Of a DNA stretch of 64,000 nucleotides, positions 36,506 to 45,445 are shown piece after piece (within the stretch, counting starts at the first letter, position 1; the number at the start of each line of letters is the position of its first letter). Source of the DNA: Mesorhizobium sp. (GTDB taxonomy: Bacteria; Pseudomonadota; Alphaproteobacteria; Rhizobiales; Rhizobiaceae). Made by a program: the position numbers and the translations under genes. Under the pieces are notes generated by a model, which was not told where the DNA came from, did no database searches, and was given only the letters and a program-made list of their open reading frames with translations. The stretch is from positions 62,001 to 126,000 of the forward strand of contig NZ_JAEULZ010000002.1 in the NCBI RefSeq assembly GCF_016793485.1, given 5' to 3'.

Positions 36506-37135
36506 TCAGCTGGCCGGAACTTCCATCGCCTCACGCGAGGTGATGACCTTGTCGATCAGGCCGAATTCGAGCGCCTGGTCGACGGTCATGAAACGATCGC
36601 GCTCCATCGCGTTGTGGATCGTTTCGTAGTCCTGGCCGGTATGCTTGACGTAAATCTCGTTCAGGCGGCGCTTGAGAGCCTCGGTCCACTGCGCATGAAT
36701 CATGATGTCAGTTGCCTGCCCCTGGTATCCACCCGAAGGCTGGTGAACCATGATGGAGGCGTTGGGTGTCGCAAAGCGCATGTCCTTTGCGCCCGCGCAG
36801 AGCAGCAGCGAACCCGCCGACATCGCCTGCCCGACGCACAGCGTAGCCACCGGCGGCTTGATGAACTGCATGGTGTCGTACATCGCCAGCCCGCTGGTGA
36901 CGACGCCGCCCGGCGAATTGATATAGAGATTGATCTCTTTCTTCGGGTTTTCGGCCTCAAGGAACAGAAGCTGGGCGCAGACGAGCGACGCCATGCCGTC
37001 CTCGATCGGGCCGGTGATGAAGATGATGCGCTCCTTGAGAAGGCGCGAGAAGATGTCGTAGGCGCGCTCGCCCCGGTTGGTCTGTTCGACCACCATCGGC
37101 ACGAGGTTCATGTAGTGTTCGACGGGGTCTCTCAT
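36506..37135 (-). CDS. clpP: ATP-dependent Clp protease proteolytic subunit
   Basis: The tetradecameric serine peptidase core of ClpXP/ClpAP. The 209-residue protein has catalytic Ser106 in G-Q-A-M-S-A-G-S, His131 in M-V-H-Q-P and Asp180 in E-R-D-R-F. The oligomerisation segment N-S-P-G-G-V-V is at 73-79. A short N-terminal propeptide-like leader (M-R-D-P-V) is typical. It heads the clp-lon region; a heat-shock-like promoter lies upstream. The neighbouring gene order clpP-clpX is conserved. Confidence 0.97.
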   Translation of the reverse strand: MRDPVEHYMNLVPMVVEQTNRGERAYDIFSRLLKERIIFITGPIEDGMASLVCAQLLFLEAENPKKEINLYINSPGGVVTSGLAMYDTMQFIKPPVATLCVGQAMSAGSLLLCAGAKDMRFATPNASIMVHQPSGGYQGQATDIMIHAQWTEALKRRLNEIYVKHTGQDYETIHNAMERDRFMTVDQALEFGLIDKVITSREAMEVPAS

Positions 37136-37212
37136 CGTTGTCCCTTCCGGCTGGGGATTCCGGCGCCCGGCGAATGCAATGGGGCAGAATCGTTCAGGAG
37201 CTTTGGTTGCGT

Positions 37213-37242
37213 AGATAGGATGGCCCCCAAGCCTTGTGCAAG
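37213..37242 (-). promoter_or_regulatory. RpoH (sigma32)-like promoter candidate of clpP
   Basis: On the minus strand CTTGCA (37242-37237) and CTATCT (37218-37213) are separated by 18 bases, close to the alphaproteobacterial heat-shock pattern CTTG-N17/18-CYATNT. It lies 78 bases upstream of the clpP start. Confidence 0.4.
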
Positions 37243-37283
37243 AGCGGCCTCGCGCTAACCTTACCGCCGCGCGAAAGCTCCTG

Positions 37284-38387
37284 TCAGTCGGGCTCGGCGC
37301 GAAGCCAGCGCTTCAATCCCGCCACATCGCCGCTGTCGATTGCCGCCGCCACGCGCCTGCCGACCGCCGCGCCGAATTTGTAGCCATGGCCCGAGCAGGC
37401 CGAGACGACCAGCGCCCTGCCCTTTTCATGCGCGAAAAAGGTCTCATCGTAGGTGAAGGTGTAGGCGCAGGTGATGACCTCGGTGACCCGGTACTCATCG
37501 ATCCGCGCAAACGGCGGCGAAAACAGGTCGCGTATCGCCTCGCCCTCGCCCTCCACCGGCTCGCGGTTCCAGTCCGCGTCGCTTGTCCGAACCTTGTGGA
37601 TGTTGGCGCCGAACTTCATGCCGGCGCCGCCCGTGAACGGGATCAGGTAGCCGTCCGCCCTGCCCCCCGTCATCATCACGGGTGCGGCCTCCCATGCCGC
37701 GCGCAGGTCGGCCGGCGGCTCGACATAGGCAACCGCCGTGCGATAGGTCTTGAGCTCGCCCTCAAGCTCGCGGAAAAGCTCCAGCACCCATGCGCCGGCA
37801 GTGACGACGATCCTGTCGCCCCGCAGCGTCTCGCCCGTCTCCAGTTCGACCCGGCCTTCATCGACGTCGATGTCGACGACCTTGCTGTCCGTGTAGACGT
37901 TTGCGCCCTTCTTGCGCAGCCAGTCGGCAAGCCCGCGCGCGATCGGGCGGCAATGCAGCGCGCCGCCATCCCTGGAAAAATAGGCATAGCGGAAACCGTC
38001 CGGATCGAGGAACGGCCAGCGCTTCGCCGCTTCGGCGGGCTTATACATGTCGTATGGCCAGCGGCCGAGGTCCATCCCCTCCAGGTATTCATCGATCTTG
38101 TCGCCCTCTTCGAGCGAGACGCAGAGGAAGCCGCGCGGATCGAGATGGTTCTGTCCGAGATCGACCCACATCTCGTCCCATGCGTCATAGGCCTCGCCGA
38201 TCACCCGGCCGTAGCCGCCCGCCGCCCGGTACGCGCGGCGAATGATGCGATGGTGGTCGCCAGAAGCCGCCAGCGGGTTCGGGATCGCTGGCCCCTGCTC
38301 CAGCAGCGTCACATTGTGGCCTCCCTTCACCAGCGACCACGCGGTCGACAGGCCGGCAATGCCTGCGCCAACGACGATGATATTCAT
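37284..38387 (-). CDS. FAD-dependent amine/amino-acid oxidoreductase (DAO, monomeric sarcosine oxidase-like)
   Basis: A 367-residue flavoenzyme from ATG 38387, with GAGAGGTC upstream. The FAD Rossmann motif [11 protein letters not shown] is at 6-16 with Glu30. The C-terminal part has G-H-G-Y-K-F (333-338) and Cys307 in V-I-T-C-A-Y-T; that Cys is at the covalent-flavin position of monomeric sarcosine oxidase and N-methyltryptophan oxidase. It probably oxidises a C-N bond, releasing peroxide, but the substrate is unknown. It is divergent from the P450 gene with a 76-base gap, so they may share regulation. Confidence 0.85.
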   Translation of the reverse strand: MNIIVVGAGIAGLSTAWSLVKGGHNVTLLEQGPAIPNPLAASGDHHRIIRRAYRAAGGYGRVIGEAYDAWDEMWVDLGQNHLDPRGFLCVSLEEGDKIDEYLEGMDLGRWPYDMYKPAEAAKRWPFLDPDGFRYAYFSRDGGALHCRPIARGLADWLRKKGANVYTDSKVVDIDVDEGRVELETGETLRGDRIVVTAGAWVLELFRELEGELKTYRTAVAYVEPPADLRAAWEAAPVMMTGGRADGYLIPFTGGAGMKFGANIHKVRTSDADWNREPVEGEGEAIRDLFSPPFARIDEYRVTEVITCAYTFTYDETFFAHEKGRALVVSACSGHGYKFGAAVGRRVAAAIDSGDVAGLKRWLRAEPD

Positions 38388-38463
38388 GAGACCTCTCGGG
38401 GCAATCTGCTGGCCGAACAATACGGGCTGGCCTGCACTTGGCAAGGCGGGGTAATGAACCCGA

Positions 38464-39723
38464 ATGGACGCCAGACTTCAGCCACCAAACTACCTCTCCT
38501 TCGACGCCGAAGCCCGCCGTCTGCGGCTTGACCCGCGCGCACCCGGTTTCTACCAGAACCCTTACGAAGCCTATGCATGGCTCCACGGACAGGGGTCGAC
38601 CTTCTTCTGGGAAGAGTTCGGGTACTGGTGTTTTGGCGGTTATGACGACGTCAACCGCCTGCTGCGCGATCGCCGCTTCGGCCGGCAGAGCCTCACCGGC
38701 ATTCCCGACAGCCGCGGAGCGGATCGCGACCGCTCGCATCTCAGGGATTTCGACGCGATCGAGGCGCACTCGCTGCTTGAACTGGAGCCGCCGGTCCACA
38801 CGCGATTGCGTACGCTCGTCAACCGCGCCTTCGTCTCGCGGCAGGTGGAGCGGCTGCGGCCGCGCATCGAAGCTCTGGCGAACGAGTTGGTCGACGGCTT
38901 CCCGAGAAACGAACCGTTCGACCTGCTGCCAACGTTCGCAGCGCCCTTGCCGATCACCATCATCGCCGAAATGCTCGTCGTGCCGGTCGAGATGGGGCCG
39001 CAACTGCTCGACTGGTCGCATCAGATGGTCGCCATGTACACGCACGGCCGCACCCGCGAGGTCGAGGAAACCGCAAACCGGGCATCGGCGGAATTTTCCG
39101 CCTTCCTGCGCGACTACGTCGCCGAACGGAAAAGCGCGCCCGGTGACGATCTCCTTTCGCTGCTCATCGCCGCACAGGACGGCGGCCAGAAACTCAACGA
39201 GGATGAACTCGTCTCCTCGGTTGTGCTCCTTCTGAACGCCGGCCACGAGGCAACGGTGCATCAGGCCGGCAATGCGGTGAGCACCATCCTTGCACAAGGC
39301 GGCAACCCAGGCCGCTTCTTTGCCTCCCCAGAAGCCACCGTCGCCACGATAGAGGAATGCCTGCGCTTCGACGCGCCGTTGCATCTCTTCACCCGCTACG
39401 CGTACGAAGAGATCGAGGTGTCACCCGGCGTAACCGTGAAGCCGGGCGACCAGATCGGCCTCTTGCTCGGCATGGCCAACCGCGACCCGAAATCCTTCGC
39501 GGCTCCCGATGCCTTCAACCCGCAACGCAGCGACCAGAAGAACGTATCCTTCGGCGCCGGTATCCACTTCTGCATCGGCGCGCCGCTGGCGCGCCTGGAG
39601 CTTCAGGTGGCGCTGAAAGTGCTCTTCGACCGCCTGCCCGGCATCAGCATCGCGGAGTCGCCGGCTTACCGCGACACGTGGCATTTCCACGGGCTGGAGC
39701 GGCTGATGGTGGTCGCGTCCTAA
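38464..39723 (+). CDS. Cytochrome P450
   Basis: A 419-residue soluble heme monooxygenase. The I-helix oxygen motif is A-G-H-E-A-T (259-264), where position Glu262 replaces the more common Asp. The K-helix ExxR is Glu298-Arg301. The heme loop is F-G-A-G-I-H-F-C-I-G-A-P-L-A-R with Cys370 as axial ligand. It has no membrane anchor, as expected for bacterial class I P450s that use ferredoxin. No redox partner is encoded nearby. It is divergent from the FAD oxidase and its stop overlaps the cupin gene's stop by 3 bases. Substrate unknown. Confidence 0.93.
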   Translation: MDARLQPPNYLSFDAEARRLRLDPRAPGFYQNPYEAYAWLHGQGSTFFWEEFGYWCFGGYDDVNRLLRDRRFGRQSLTGIPDSRGADRDRSHLRDFDAIEAHSLLELEPPVHTRLRTLVNRAFVSRQVERLRPRIEALANELVDGFPRNEPFDLLPTFAAPLPITIIAEMLVVPVEMGPQLLDWSHQMVAMYTHGRTREVEETANRASAEFSAFLRDYVAERKSAPGDDLLSLLIAAQDGGQKLNEDELVSSVVLLLNAGHEATVHQAGNAVSTILAQGGNPGRFFASPEATVATIEECLRFDAPLHLFTRYAYEEIEVSPGVTVKPGDQIGLLLGMANRDPKSFAAPDAFNPQRSDQKNVSFGAGIHFCIGAPLARLELQVALKVLFDRLPGISIAESPAYRDTWHFHGLERLMVVAS

Positions 39724-40067
39724 AGCCGGATCACATATTCCTTCCGCGTCGTCTCCAGCACTTCCCACGTGCCCTTGAAGCCGGGTTTGAGGACAAAGCT
39801 GTCGCCGGCGGTCACCGTCCGCGCCCCGCCGCCGCCATCCTCGGAGATGACGGACACGCCCGCCAGAATGTGGCAGAACTCCCACTCGTCATATTCGATG
39901 CGCCATTTGCCTGGCGTCGCTTCCCAGACGCCCGCGTAGATGCCGCCCGGAGCCTCGTCGAGGTTCCATGTGCGGAACTTCGGCTCGCCCGAGATCAGTC
40001 GATCCTCAGCCGGAGCGCCATGTTCGGGCTCGACATTCTCGGCATCGATTTCGACAAAATTCGTCAT
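39720..40067 (-). CDS. Cupin-fold protein (DUF861/Cupin_3 type)
   Basis: A 115-residue protein from ATG 40067, within a longer frame whose upstream part overlaps metY. It has the Cupin_3 pattern: G-I-Y-A-G-V-W-E-A-T-P-G-K-W-R-I, E-W-E-F-C-H-I-L-A-G (metal-binding Glu/His positions), G-D-S-F-V-L-K-P-G-F-K-G-T-W-E-V. This is the EutQ-like or ureidoglycolate-like cupin subgroup, whose members are mostly uncharacterised. It lies between metY and P450 and converges on the P450 gene. Confidence 0.8.
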   Translation of the reverse strand: MTNFVEIDAENVEPEHGAPAEDRLISGEPKFRTWNLDEAPGGIYAGVWEATPGKWRIEYDEWEFCHILAGVSVISEDGGGGARTVTAGDSFVLKPGFKGTWEVLETTRKEYVIRL

Positions 40068-40077
40068 AAGCTTCCCC

Positions 40078-40112
40078 AAAAGAAAAACCCGGCAGCGGGT
40101 GCTGCCGGGCTC
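40078..40112 (-). terminator. Rho-independent terminator after metY
   Basis: A 9-bp stem CCCGGCAGC/GCTGCCGGG (40088-40096 with 40101-40109), loop GGGT; the minus strand continues with TTTTTCTTTT. Confidence 0.85.
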
Positions 40113-40144
40113 GCATCTTGCATTGCCGATTGGAGCTTGACCAG

Positions 40145-41428
40145 TCAGGCCTTGGCCAGCGCCTGCTCGAGATCTGCGATGATGTCCTTGATATCCTCGA
40201 TGCCGACCGACAGGCGGACCGTATCCGGTCCTGCTCCGGCGAGCTTCTTCTGCTCGTCGGAAAGCTGGCGGTGCGTCGTCGAGGCCGGATGGATGACCAG
40301 CGACTTGGTGTCGCCGACATTGGCGAGGTGGGAGAACAGCTCCAGCGTCTCGACGAATTTCACGCCGGAATCGTAGCCGCCCTTGAGGCCGAAGGTGAAC
40401 ACCGCGCCGGCGCCGTTCGGCGAATACTTCTTCTGCAGCGCGTTGTTCGGGTCGGAGGCCAGCCCTGAATGGGAAACCCACGAGACCTTCGGATGCTTCG
40501 ACAGCCATTCGGCGACCGCCTTCGCATTGTCCGAATGGCGCTGCATGCGCAGCGGCAGCGTTTCGATGCCGGTCAGGATCAGGAAAGCGTTGAACGGCGA
40601 GATCGCCGGGCCGAAGTCGCGCAGGCCGAGCACGCGCAGCGCGATCGCGAAGGCGAAGTTGCCGAACGTCTCGTGCAGCACCAGCCCGCCATATTCCGGA
40701 CGCGGCTGCGACAACATCGGATACTTGCCCGACTTGGACCAGTCGAAGGTGCCGCCATCGACGATGATGCCGCCGATCGAATTGCCGTGACCCCCGATGA
40801 ACTTGGTCAGCGAGTGGACGACGACATCTGCGCCATGCTCGATCGGCCGCACGAGGTAAGGCGTGGCCAGCGTGTTATCGACCACCAGCGGCAGGCCGTG
40901 CTTGTGAGCGAGGTCGGCAAGCGCCTTGAGGTCGACGAATTCGCCGTTCGGGTTGGCGAGGCTTTCGACAAAGATGAACTTGGTCTTGTCGTCGATCTGC
41001 TTCTCGAAGGTCGAGAGGTCGTGCGTGTCGCCCCAGCGCACTTCCCAGTTGAAGCTCTTGAAGGCGTGGCCGAACTGGTTGATCGAACCGCCATAGAGGC
41101 GGCGCGCTGCAAGGAAGTTCTCCCCCGACTTCATCAGCGCATGCGCGACCAGAAGCTGAGCCGCGTGCCCGGATGCAACGGCCAGCGCCGCCGTGCCGCC
41201 CTCAAGCGCTGCGACGCGCTCTTCCAGCACCGCCTGCGTCGGGTTCATGATGCGGGTGTAAATGTTGCCAAACGCCTTCAGGCCGAACAGCGAGGCGGCA
41301 TGGTCCGCGTCTTCGAAGACATAGGAAGTCGTCTGGTAGATCGGCGTCGCGCGTGCGCCGGTCGCCGGATCCGGCTTAGCGCCGGCGTGGATGGCGAGCG
41401 TATTGAAGCCCGGTTCTTGTTGGGACAT
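40145..41428 (-). CDS. metY: O-acetylhomoserine sulfhydrylase (aminocarboxypropyltransferase)
   Basis: A PLP enzyme that makes homocysteine from O-acetylhomoserine and sulfide in methionine synthesis. The 427-residue protein belongs to the Cys/Met metabolism PLP family: Y-T-R-I-M-N-P-T near 57-64, G-G-T-A-A-L-A-V-A-S-G near 77-87, D-N-T-L-A-T-P-Y, and H-S-L-T-K-F-I-G-G-H-G with Lys209 as the PLP Schiff-base residue. The upstream 150 bases were read for a SAM riboswitch and none was found. The CoA-binding protein gene lies upstream on the same strand, with a terminator between. Confidence 0.95.
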   Translation of the reverse strand: MSQQEPGFNTLAIHAGAKPDPATGARATPIYQTTSYVFEDADHAASLFGLKAFGNIYTRIMNPTQAVLEERVAALEGGTAALAVASGHAAQLLVAHALMKSGENFLAARRLYGGSINQFGHAFKSFNWEVRWGDTHDLSTFEKQIDDKTKFIFVESLANPNGEFVDLKALADLAHKHGLPLVVDNTLATPYLVRPIEHGADVVVHSLTKFIGGHGNSIGGIIVDGGTFDWSKSGKYPMLSQPRPEYGGLVLHETFGNFAFAIALRVLGLRDFGPAISPFNAFLILTGIETLPLRMQRHSDNAKAVAEWLSKHPKVSWVSHSGLASDPNNALQKKYSPNGAGAVFTFGLKGGYDSGVKFVETLELFSHLANVGDTKSLVIHPASTTHRQLSDEQKKLAGAGPDTVRLSVGIEDIKDIIADLEQALAKA

Positions 41429-41539
41429 TTTTCCTCTCCAAGGTGTTTTGTGAAATCTGTTGCTAATTTACCGGCAGCATAACCCCGAATGCAAAGAAGA
41501 AAATGCCGCGATGCGCCAAAGGTTGAAACGGGACGGATA

Positions 41540-41576
41540 CAAAAGCCGGGCTTCTTGGAATAACCTTGCCCGGCGC
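41540..41576 (-). terminator. Terminator after the CoA-binding protein gene
   Basis: Stem GCCGGGC/GCCCGGC (41545-41551 with 41568-41574) with a 16-base loop; on the minus strand it is followed by TTTTGT. Confidence 0.65.
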
Positions 41577-41580
41577 CGCA

Positions 41581-42120
41581 CTACTTCTGGCGGATGCCGA
41601 AACTCTGGAAGCCTGACCGCATGACCGGCTTCTTGGAAGACAGCACGCGCGAATTGACACCGTTCCAGGCGATCTCGCCCGACAACCGGCCATATTCGAT
41701 CTTCGGGCAGCGGTTCATCACCACCTTGATCCCCGCCGCCTCCGCGCGCGCCGCCGCCTCGTCATGGCGCACCGTCAACTGCATCCAGACCACCTTGGGC
41801 AGCGGGTCCAGTTGCAACACCTCGTCCACGACACCCGGCACCGCCTCCGACGACCGGAAGATGTCCACCATGTCGAGCGCAACCGGGATATCAGCGAGCC
41901 GCGCGTAAAACTTCGTACCCAGGATTTCCTTGCCCGCCTGCCCAGGATTGACGGGATAGACGTCGAACCCCTTTGCCAGCATGTATTTCAGCACGAAAAA
42001 GCTTGGCCGTACGTCGTTGGCCGAAGCGCCGACGATGGCGATCGTCTTGATCGAGTTGAGGATACCGGAGATGTAGGCGTCGTCGTAGGCGTCGTGATTC
42101 ATGTCCACGATGTGGCTCAT
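41581..42120 (-). CDS. CoA-binding domain protein (YccU type)
   Basis: A 179-residue protein with the CoA_binding Rossmann domain: I-A-I-V-G-A-S-A-N-D-V-R-P-S near 27-40, Y-P-V-N-P-G-Q-A-G-K, V-D-M-V-D-I-F-R-S-S-E-A-V-P and M-N-R-C-P-K-I-E-Y. YccU-type proteins bind CoA or similar and are not known to catalyse succinyl-CoA synthesis. Two in-frame starts (42120, 42102) lack strong ribosome-binding sites. The gene is near metY in many related genomes, a recurrent but unexplained linkage. Confidence 0.88.
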   Translation of the reverse strand: MSHIVDMNHDAYDDAYISGILNSIKTIAIVGASANDVRPSFFVLKYMLAKGFDVYPVNPGQAGKEILGTKFYARLADIPVALDMVDIFRSSEAVPGVVDEVLQLDPLPKVVWMQLTVRHDEAAARAEAAGIKVVMNRCPKIEYGRLSGEIAWNGVNSRVLSSKKPVMRSGFQSFGIRQK

Positions 42121-42202
42121 GTGGCGCGATCAATCAAGCGACAAGACCAAGCAGCGCGTGCTTCGGCGCGATCAACACGCCGCTCCCGTGATTAGGTTCC
42201 AA

Positions 42203-42802
42203 TCAATCGTAGGTAGCCGATATCGCAAGCCGGGATGACGGAAACAGCACCTGCGCAAGGCAGCTGTCGTCACAATCATCGATCGTCCATGAAGCCGGAT
42301 GCTGGAAACGGACCATTGCCCCGTTCCAGTCCAGCGCCGCGACCACCTCGCGACACTGCTTGCCTGTGAATTCATCCGCCAGAACAACGAACATGCGGGC
42401 ACGCGAGCCGCCGCTTTCCGCCGTTGCACGATCTCCAGGAACCAGCGCATCCCCGTCCAGCCCTACCGGCATCCACGGCGTCCATATCCACTCGCGGCTA
42501 TGTTGTCGCTTTTTGCCATCGAGATCGCCATTGGGTGGTGGCGTTTCGCGGTTGAAAAAGGATGAACCGTCACGCTGCAGACGCCCGGCAACGCCGGCAT
42601 CCAGTGCGAAGACGGCGATCGAAGAAGCCTCGAACAGCCCGCCGCGCTCAGCATTGTAGCAAACCACGTTTTCCAACGGAACTTCGGCCGGAAACGCCTT
42701 GCGATCGCGGCCACCCTCTTCAGGGACTTGAACCAGCCACCAGAGCAGTCCGGCACCCACGACCAGCGTCAACACGACCCACCGTCCAAGCAACGTCAGC
42801 AT
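42203..42802 (-). CDS. Hypothetical protein with N-terminal membrane anchor
   Basis: I do not recognise this 199-residue protein. One hydrophobic segment (V-V-L-T-L-V-V-G-A-G-L-L-W-W-L, about 8-22) is followed by a polar domain with V-V-C-Y-N-A-E, E-W-I-W-T-P-W-M-P-V-G-L and three late Cys (K-Q-C, D-D-C, S-C-L-A-Q). It is predicted to be anchored in the inner membrane with the rest in the periplasm. It begins 16 bases after the crotonase-fold gene stop on the same strand, so the two are probably co-transcribed. Confidence 0.6.
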   Translation of the reverse strand: MLTLLGRWVVLTLVVGAGLLWWLVQVPEEGGRDRKAFPAEVPLENVVCYNAERGGLFEASSIAVFALDAGVAGRLQRDGSSFFNRETPPPNGDLDGKKRQHSREWIWTPWMPVGLDGDALVPGDRATAESGGSRARMFVVLADEFTGKQCREVVAALDWNGAMVRFQHPASWTIDDCDDSCLAQVLFPSSRLAISATYD

Positions 42803-42818
42803 GGCCGAGGGATGGAGA

Positions 42819-43634
42819 TCACTCCCCCTTCCACTCTGGCTTGCGCTTTTCGATGAAGGCGGCGATGCCCTCCTTGGCGTCGCCGGCGAGCAGGTTCTCG
42901 ACCATCACCCGCGAGGCGTAGTCGTAGGCTTCCGCCAAGCCCATCTCGGCCTGCCTGTAGAACGCCTCCTTGCCAAGCCTCAGCGTCTCCGGCGACTTCG
43001 AGGCGACGGTCTTGGCGTATTTCATCACGACCTGGCTCAGATATTCGCGCGGCACCACGCGGTTGACGAGGCCGAATTCGCGCGCCGTGGAGGCATCCAC
43101 CATCTCGCCGGTCAGCAGCATTTCCATGGCATGCTTCGGTTTCAGCCCGCGCACCAGCGCGACACCGGGCGTCGTGCAGAACAGCCCGACATTGATCCCG
43201 TTGACCCCGAACGTCGCCTGGTCGGACGCGATGGCGAGGTCGCAGGACGCGACGAGCTGGCATCCGGCCGCCGTCGCCACCCCATCCACCTCGGCTATGA
43301 CAGGCTTGGGATGCCGCACGATCGACTGCATCAGCTTCGAGCACGTATCGAACGTCTCTTCGAAATAGGCCTTGCCGCCGTCGGGGTCGGCACGATGCGC
43401 CGTCATCTGCTTGAGGTCGTGACCGGCGCAGAACAGCTTTCCCGCCGCCCCGATCACGATCACGCGCACCGCCGGATCTTTGGCTGCGCGGTCGAGTTCC
43501 GCCTGAAGGTCGCGCATGACCTCCAGCGAGAGCAGGTTTGCCGGCGGATTCGAAAGCGTCAGCCGCAGGACACCGCTTTCGAGCGTTGTCGTTTCCTCCG
43601 GCGCTTCGCGCCTCAGCGATACGACATCGGCCAT
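42819..43634 (-). CDS. Crotonase-fold protein, ECHDC3-like (enoyl-CoA hydratase family)
   Basis: A 271-residue enoyl-CoA hydratase/isomerase-family protein from ATG 43634 with TGGAGAG just upstream (upstream Met codons are less likely). The oxyanion loop is A-G-H-D-L and the second loop is A-A-G-C-Q-L-V-A-S-C-D-L-A-I-A-S. The crotonase catalytic glutamates are absent: Gln replaces Glu after A-G-C, and the F-C-T-T-P-G-V loop lacks the second Glu. This matches the ECHDC3 subgroup, whose reaction is not established, so a hydratase call would be unsafe. The unknown anchored protein follows on the same strand. Confidence 0.85.
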   Translation of the reverse strand: MADVVSLRREAPEETTTLESGVLRLTLSNPPANLLSLEVMRDLQAELDRAAKDPAVRVIVIGAAGKLFCAGHDLKQMTAHRADPDGGKAYFEETFDTCSKLMQSIVRHPKPVIAEVDGVATAAGCQLVASCDLAIASDQATFGVNGINVGLFCTTPGVALVRGLKPKHAMEMLLTGEMVDASTAREFGLVNRVVPREYLSQVVMKYAKTVASKSPETLRLGKEAFYRQAEMGLAEAYDYASRVMVENLLAGDAKEGIAAFIEKRKPEWKGE

Positions 43635-43743
43635 AAAACTCTCCATTCCGTTCGGGTCGGACACATATCATATGGTGAGTTGAAGCGCATCCTCGCAACA
43701 TGCTCACATGCCGCGGGAAAAAGATAAGCCTCGGGAGCCCCAA

Positions 43744-44184
43744 ATGCCGCTACAGGTCGACCTCGAACCGAAGCTGACGGCGGCGCAGGTCAATCTTTTG
43801 CTTGCGCAGGCCTATCCGCAGCTCAACGAAGGCCATCGCTTCTATGAAGCGACCGACGTCTTTCCAGGCGGCTGCACTGTCAGGCTGAACGCCGACGAGC
43901 GGCACGTCAGGCCGGGCGGAACGGTCTCCGGCCCCTCCCTGTTCACCCTCGCCGACATCGGCGGCTATGTCTGCGCGCTTTCCCATGCCGGTCCCGATGA
44001 ACTTTCGGTAACGACGAACATCAACATCAATTTCATGCGCAAGGCTGAAGCCGGACCGATCGACGGCCATTGCCGCATATTGAAGCTTGGCCGGAAACTG
44101 ATGGTCTTCGACGTCGATATAGTTGCCGGAGGTCAGACCATCGCGCATGCGACAGGCACCTATTCGATACCTCCCGCGTCGTAG
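43744..44184 (+). CDS. PaaI-type hotdog-fold thioesterase
   Basis: A 146-residue protein from ATG 43744 (CGGGAG 7 bases upstream); an ATG at 43708 adds 12 residues without a ribosome-binding site. The hotdog core has R-P-G-G-T-V-S-G-P-S-L-F-T-L-A-D (the PaaI-like helix with the catalytic Asp region), S-V-T-T-N-I-N-I-N-F and G-Q-T-I-A-H-A-T-G-T-Y-S-I-P. It probably hydrolyses an acyl- or aryl-CoA. It is divergent from the crotonase-fold gene, so a shared CoA-ester pathway is possible. Confidence 0.88.
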   Translation: MPLQVDLEPKLTAAQVNLLLAQAYPQLNEGHRFYEATDVFPGGCTVRLNADERHVRPGGTVSGPSLFTLADIGGYVCALSHAGPDELSVTTNININFMRKAEAGPIDGHCRILKLGRKLMVFDVDIVAGGQTIAHATGTYSIPPAS

Positions 44185-44286
44185 ATGTGGCGTTTGCGTG
44201 CCGAATTATCGCCCAGGGATATGCGGTAAAATAATACCTCATCATTAAGACATTGGAATCATTGAACTATATAAAAAGAGATCACC

Positions 44287-44316
44287 TTGACCACCTTTTA
44301 GCAGCCAGCGTATAAG
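44287..44316 (+). promoter_or_regulatory. Promoter of rplM-rpsI
   Basis: TTGACC (44287-44292) and TATAAG (44311-44316) with an 18-base spacer (17 if GTATAA is used). It is preceded by an AT-rich stretch and lies about 130 bases before rplM. This is one of the strongest promoter matches in the window. Confidence 0.65.
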
Positions 44317-44447
44317 CCGTACTCGAAACAGCGGCTCATTGGCCGCCGTTTTATTGTTGGCGGTTCGCCGTCAATCCAAGCAACAAGAAACGCCTTGCTG
44401 TCCCGTGGTCAAACATAGTGGCACAAGGTCCAGCAGAAAGCAGAACC

Positions 44448-44912
44448 ATGGCAACCTTTTCGCAGAAGCCTGCGGACGTGGTGAAGAAGTGGGTGCTGAT
44501 CGACGCCGAGGGTCTCGTCGTCGGCCGTCTCGCCTCCATCGTCGCCAACCGTCTCCGCGGCAAGCACAAGCCGACCTTCACCCCGCATGTCGATGATGGC
44601 GACAATGTCATCATCATCAATGCCGACAAGGTCGCCCTCACCGGCAAGAAGTTCACCGACAAGGTCTATTACTGGCACACCGGCCATCCCGGCGGCATCA
44701 AGGAACGCACCGCGCGCCAGCTTCTCGAAGGCCGCTTCCCCGAGCGCGTCGTTGAGAAGGCCGTCGAGCGCATGATCCCGCGCGGCCCGCTCGGCCGTCG
44801 CCAGATGAAGAACCTGCGCGTCTATGCCGGCACCGAACATCCGCATGTCGCCCAGCAGCCCGAGACTCTCGACGTTGCGGCGATGAACTCCAAGAACAAG
44901 AGGGCCAAGTAA
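44448..44912 (+). CDS. rplM: 50S ribosomal protein L13
   Basis: Early-assembling large-subunit protein. 154 residues with [36 protein letters not shown] and M-I-P-R-G-P-L-G-R. Start ATG 44448 is chosen over the upstream in-frame start because it begins the conserved protein. The stop (TAA) and the rpsI ATG are one base apart, so the two are translationally linked. Confidence 0.97.
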   Translation: MATFSQKPADVVKKWVLIDAEGLVVGRLASIVANRLRGKHKPTFTPHVDDGDNVIIINADKVALTGKKFTDKVYYWHTGHPGGIKERTARQLLEGRFPERVVEKAVERMIPRGPLGRRQMKNLRVYAGTEHPHVAQQPETLDVAAMNSKNKRAK

Positions 44913-44913
44913 C

Positions 44914-45387
44914 ATGGCTGACCTGAACTCGCTGGCCGACCTCGGCACCGCCGCAGCCGCACAGCCGGCCGCCCCGGTCCATGTCCAGAAGCTCGACAAG
45001 CAGGGCCGCGCCTACGCCACCGGCAAGCGCAAGAACGCCATTGCCCGCGTCTGGGTGAAGCCAGGCTCCGGCAAGATCGTCGTCAACGACAAGGAATTCG
45101 CGGCCTATTTCGCGCGTCCGGTCCTGCAGATGATCCTGCAGCAGCCGATCGTCGCGACAAATCGCAACGGCCAGTTCGACATCATCGCCACCGTTATCGG
45201 CGGCGGTCTGTCCGGCCAGGCCGGCGCGGTGCGCCACGGCATCTCCAAGGCGCTGACCTATTATGAGCCGGGCCTGCGCGCCGTGCTCAAGAAGGGCGGC
45301 TTCCTGACCCGCGACAGCCGCGTGGTCGAGCGCAAGAAGTACGGCAAGGCCAAGGCCCGCCGCAGCTTCCAGTTCTCGAAGCGCTAA
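44914..45387 (+). CDS. rpsI: 30S ribosomal protein S9
   Basis: Small-subunit protein whose C-terminal tail touches the P-site tRNA. The 157 residues include a ~33-residue Ala-rich N-terminal extension typical of alphaproteobacteria, then [32 protein letters not shown] and the basic tail ending in S-K-R. It follows rplM directly and is closed by a terminator. Confidence 0.97.
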   Translation: MADLNSLADLGTAAAAQPAAPVHVQKLDKQGRAYATGKRKNAIARVWVKPGSGKIVVNDKEFAAYFARPVLQMILQQPIVATNRNGQFDIIATVIGGGLSGQAGAVRHGISKALTYYEPGLRAVLKKGGFLTRDSRVVERKKYGKAKARRSFQFSKR

Positions 45388-45409
45388 GTGAATTTCCGGG
45401 CAACCGGAC

Positions 45410-45443
45410 TTTTGGAAAGGCCGCCTCCGGGCGGCCTTTTTCG
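45410..45443. terminator. Rho-independent terminator after rpsI
   Basis: Stem AAGGCCGCC/GGCGGCCTT (45417-45425 with 45430-45438), loop TCCG, then T5. It also ends the opposing beta-propeller gene. Confidence 0.92.
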
Positions 45444-45445
45444 TT

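Noticed and set aside
38185-39384. Minus-strand frame of 399 codons over the P450 gene
   Set aside because: Shadow of the P450 gene, which has all its heme and oxygen motifs.
41429-41580. SAM riboswitch upstream of metY
   Set aside because: SAM-II elements often precede such genes in alphaproteobacteria, so the region was read for one, but no matching pseudoknot pattern was seen; it holds a terminator of the upstream gene.
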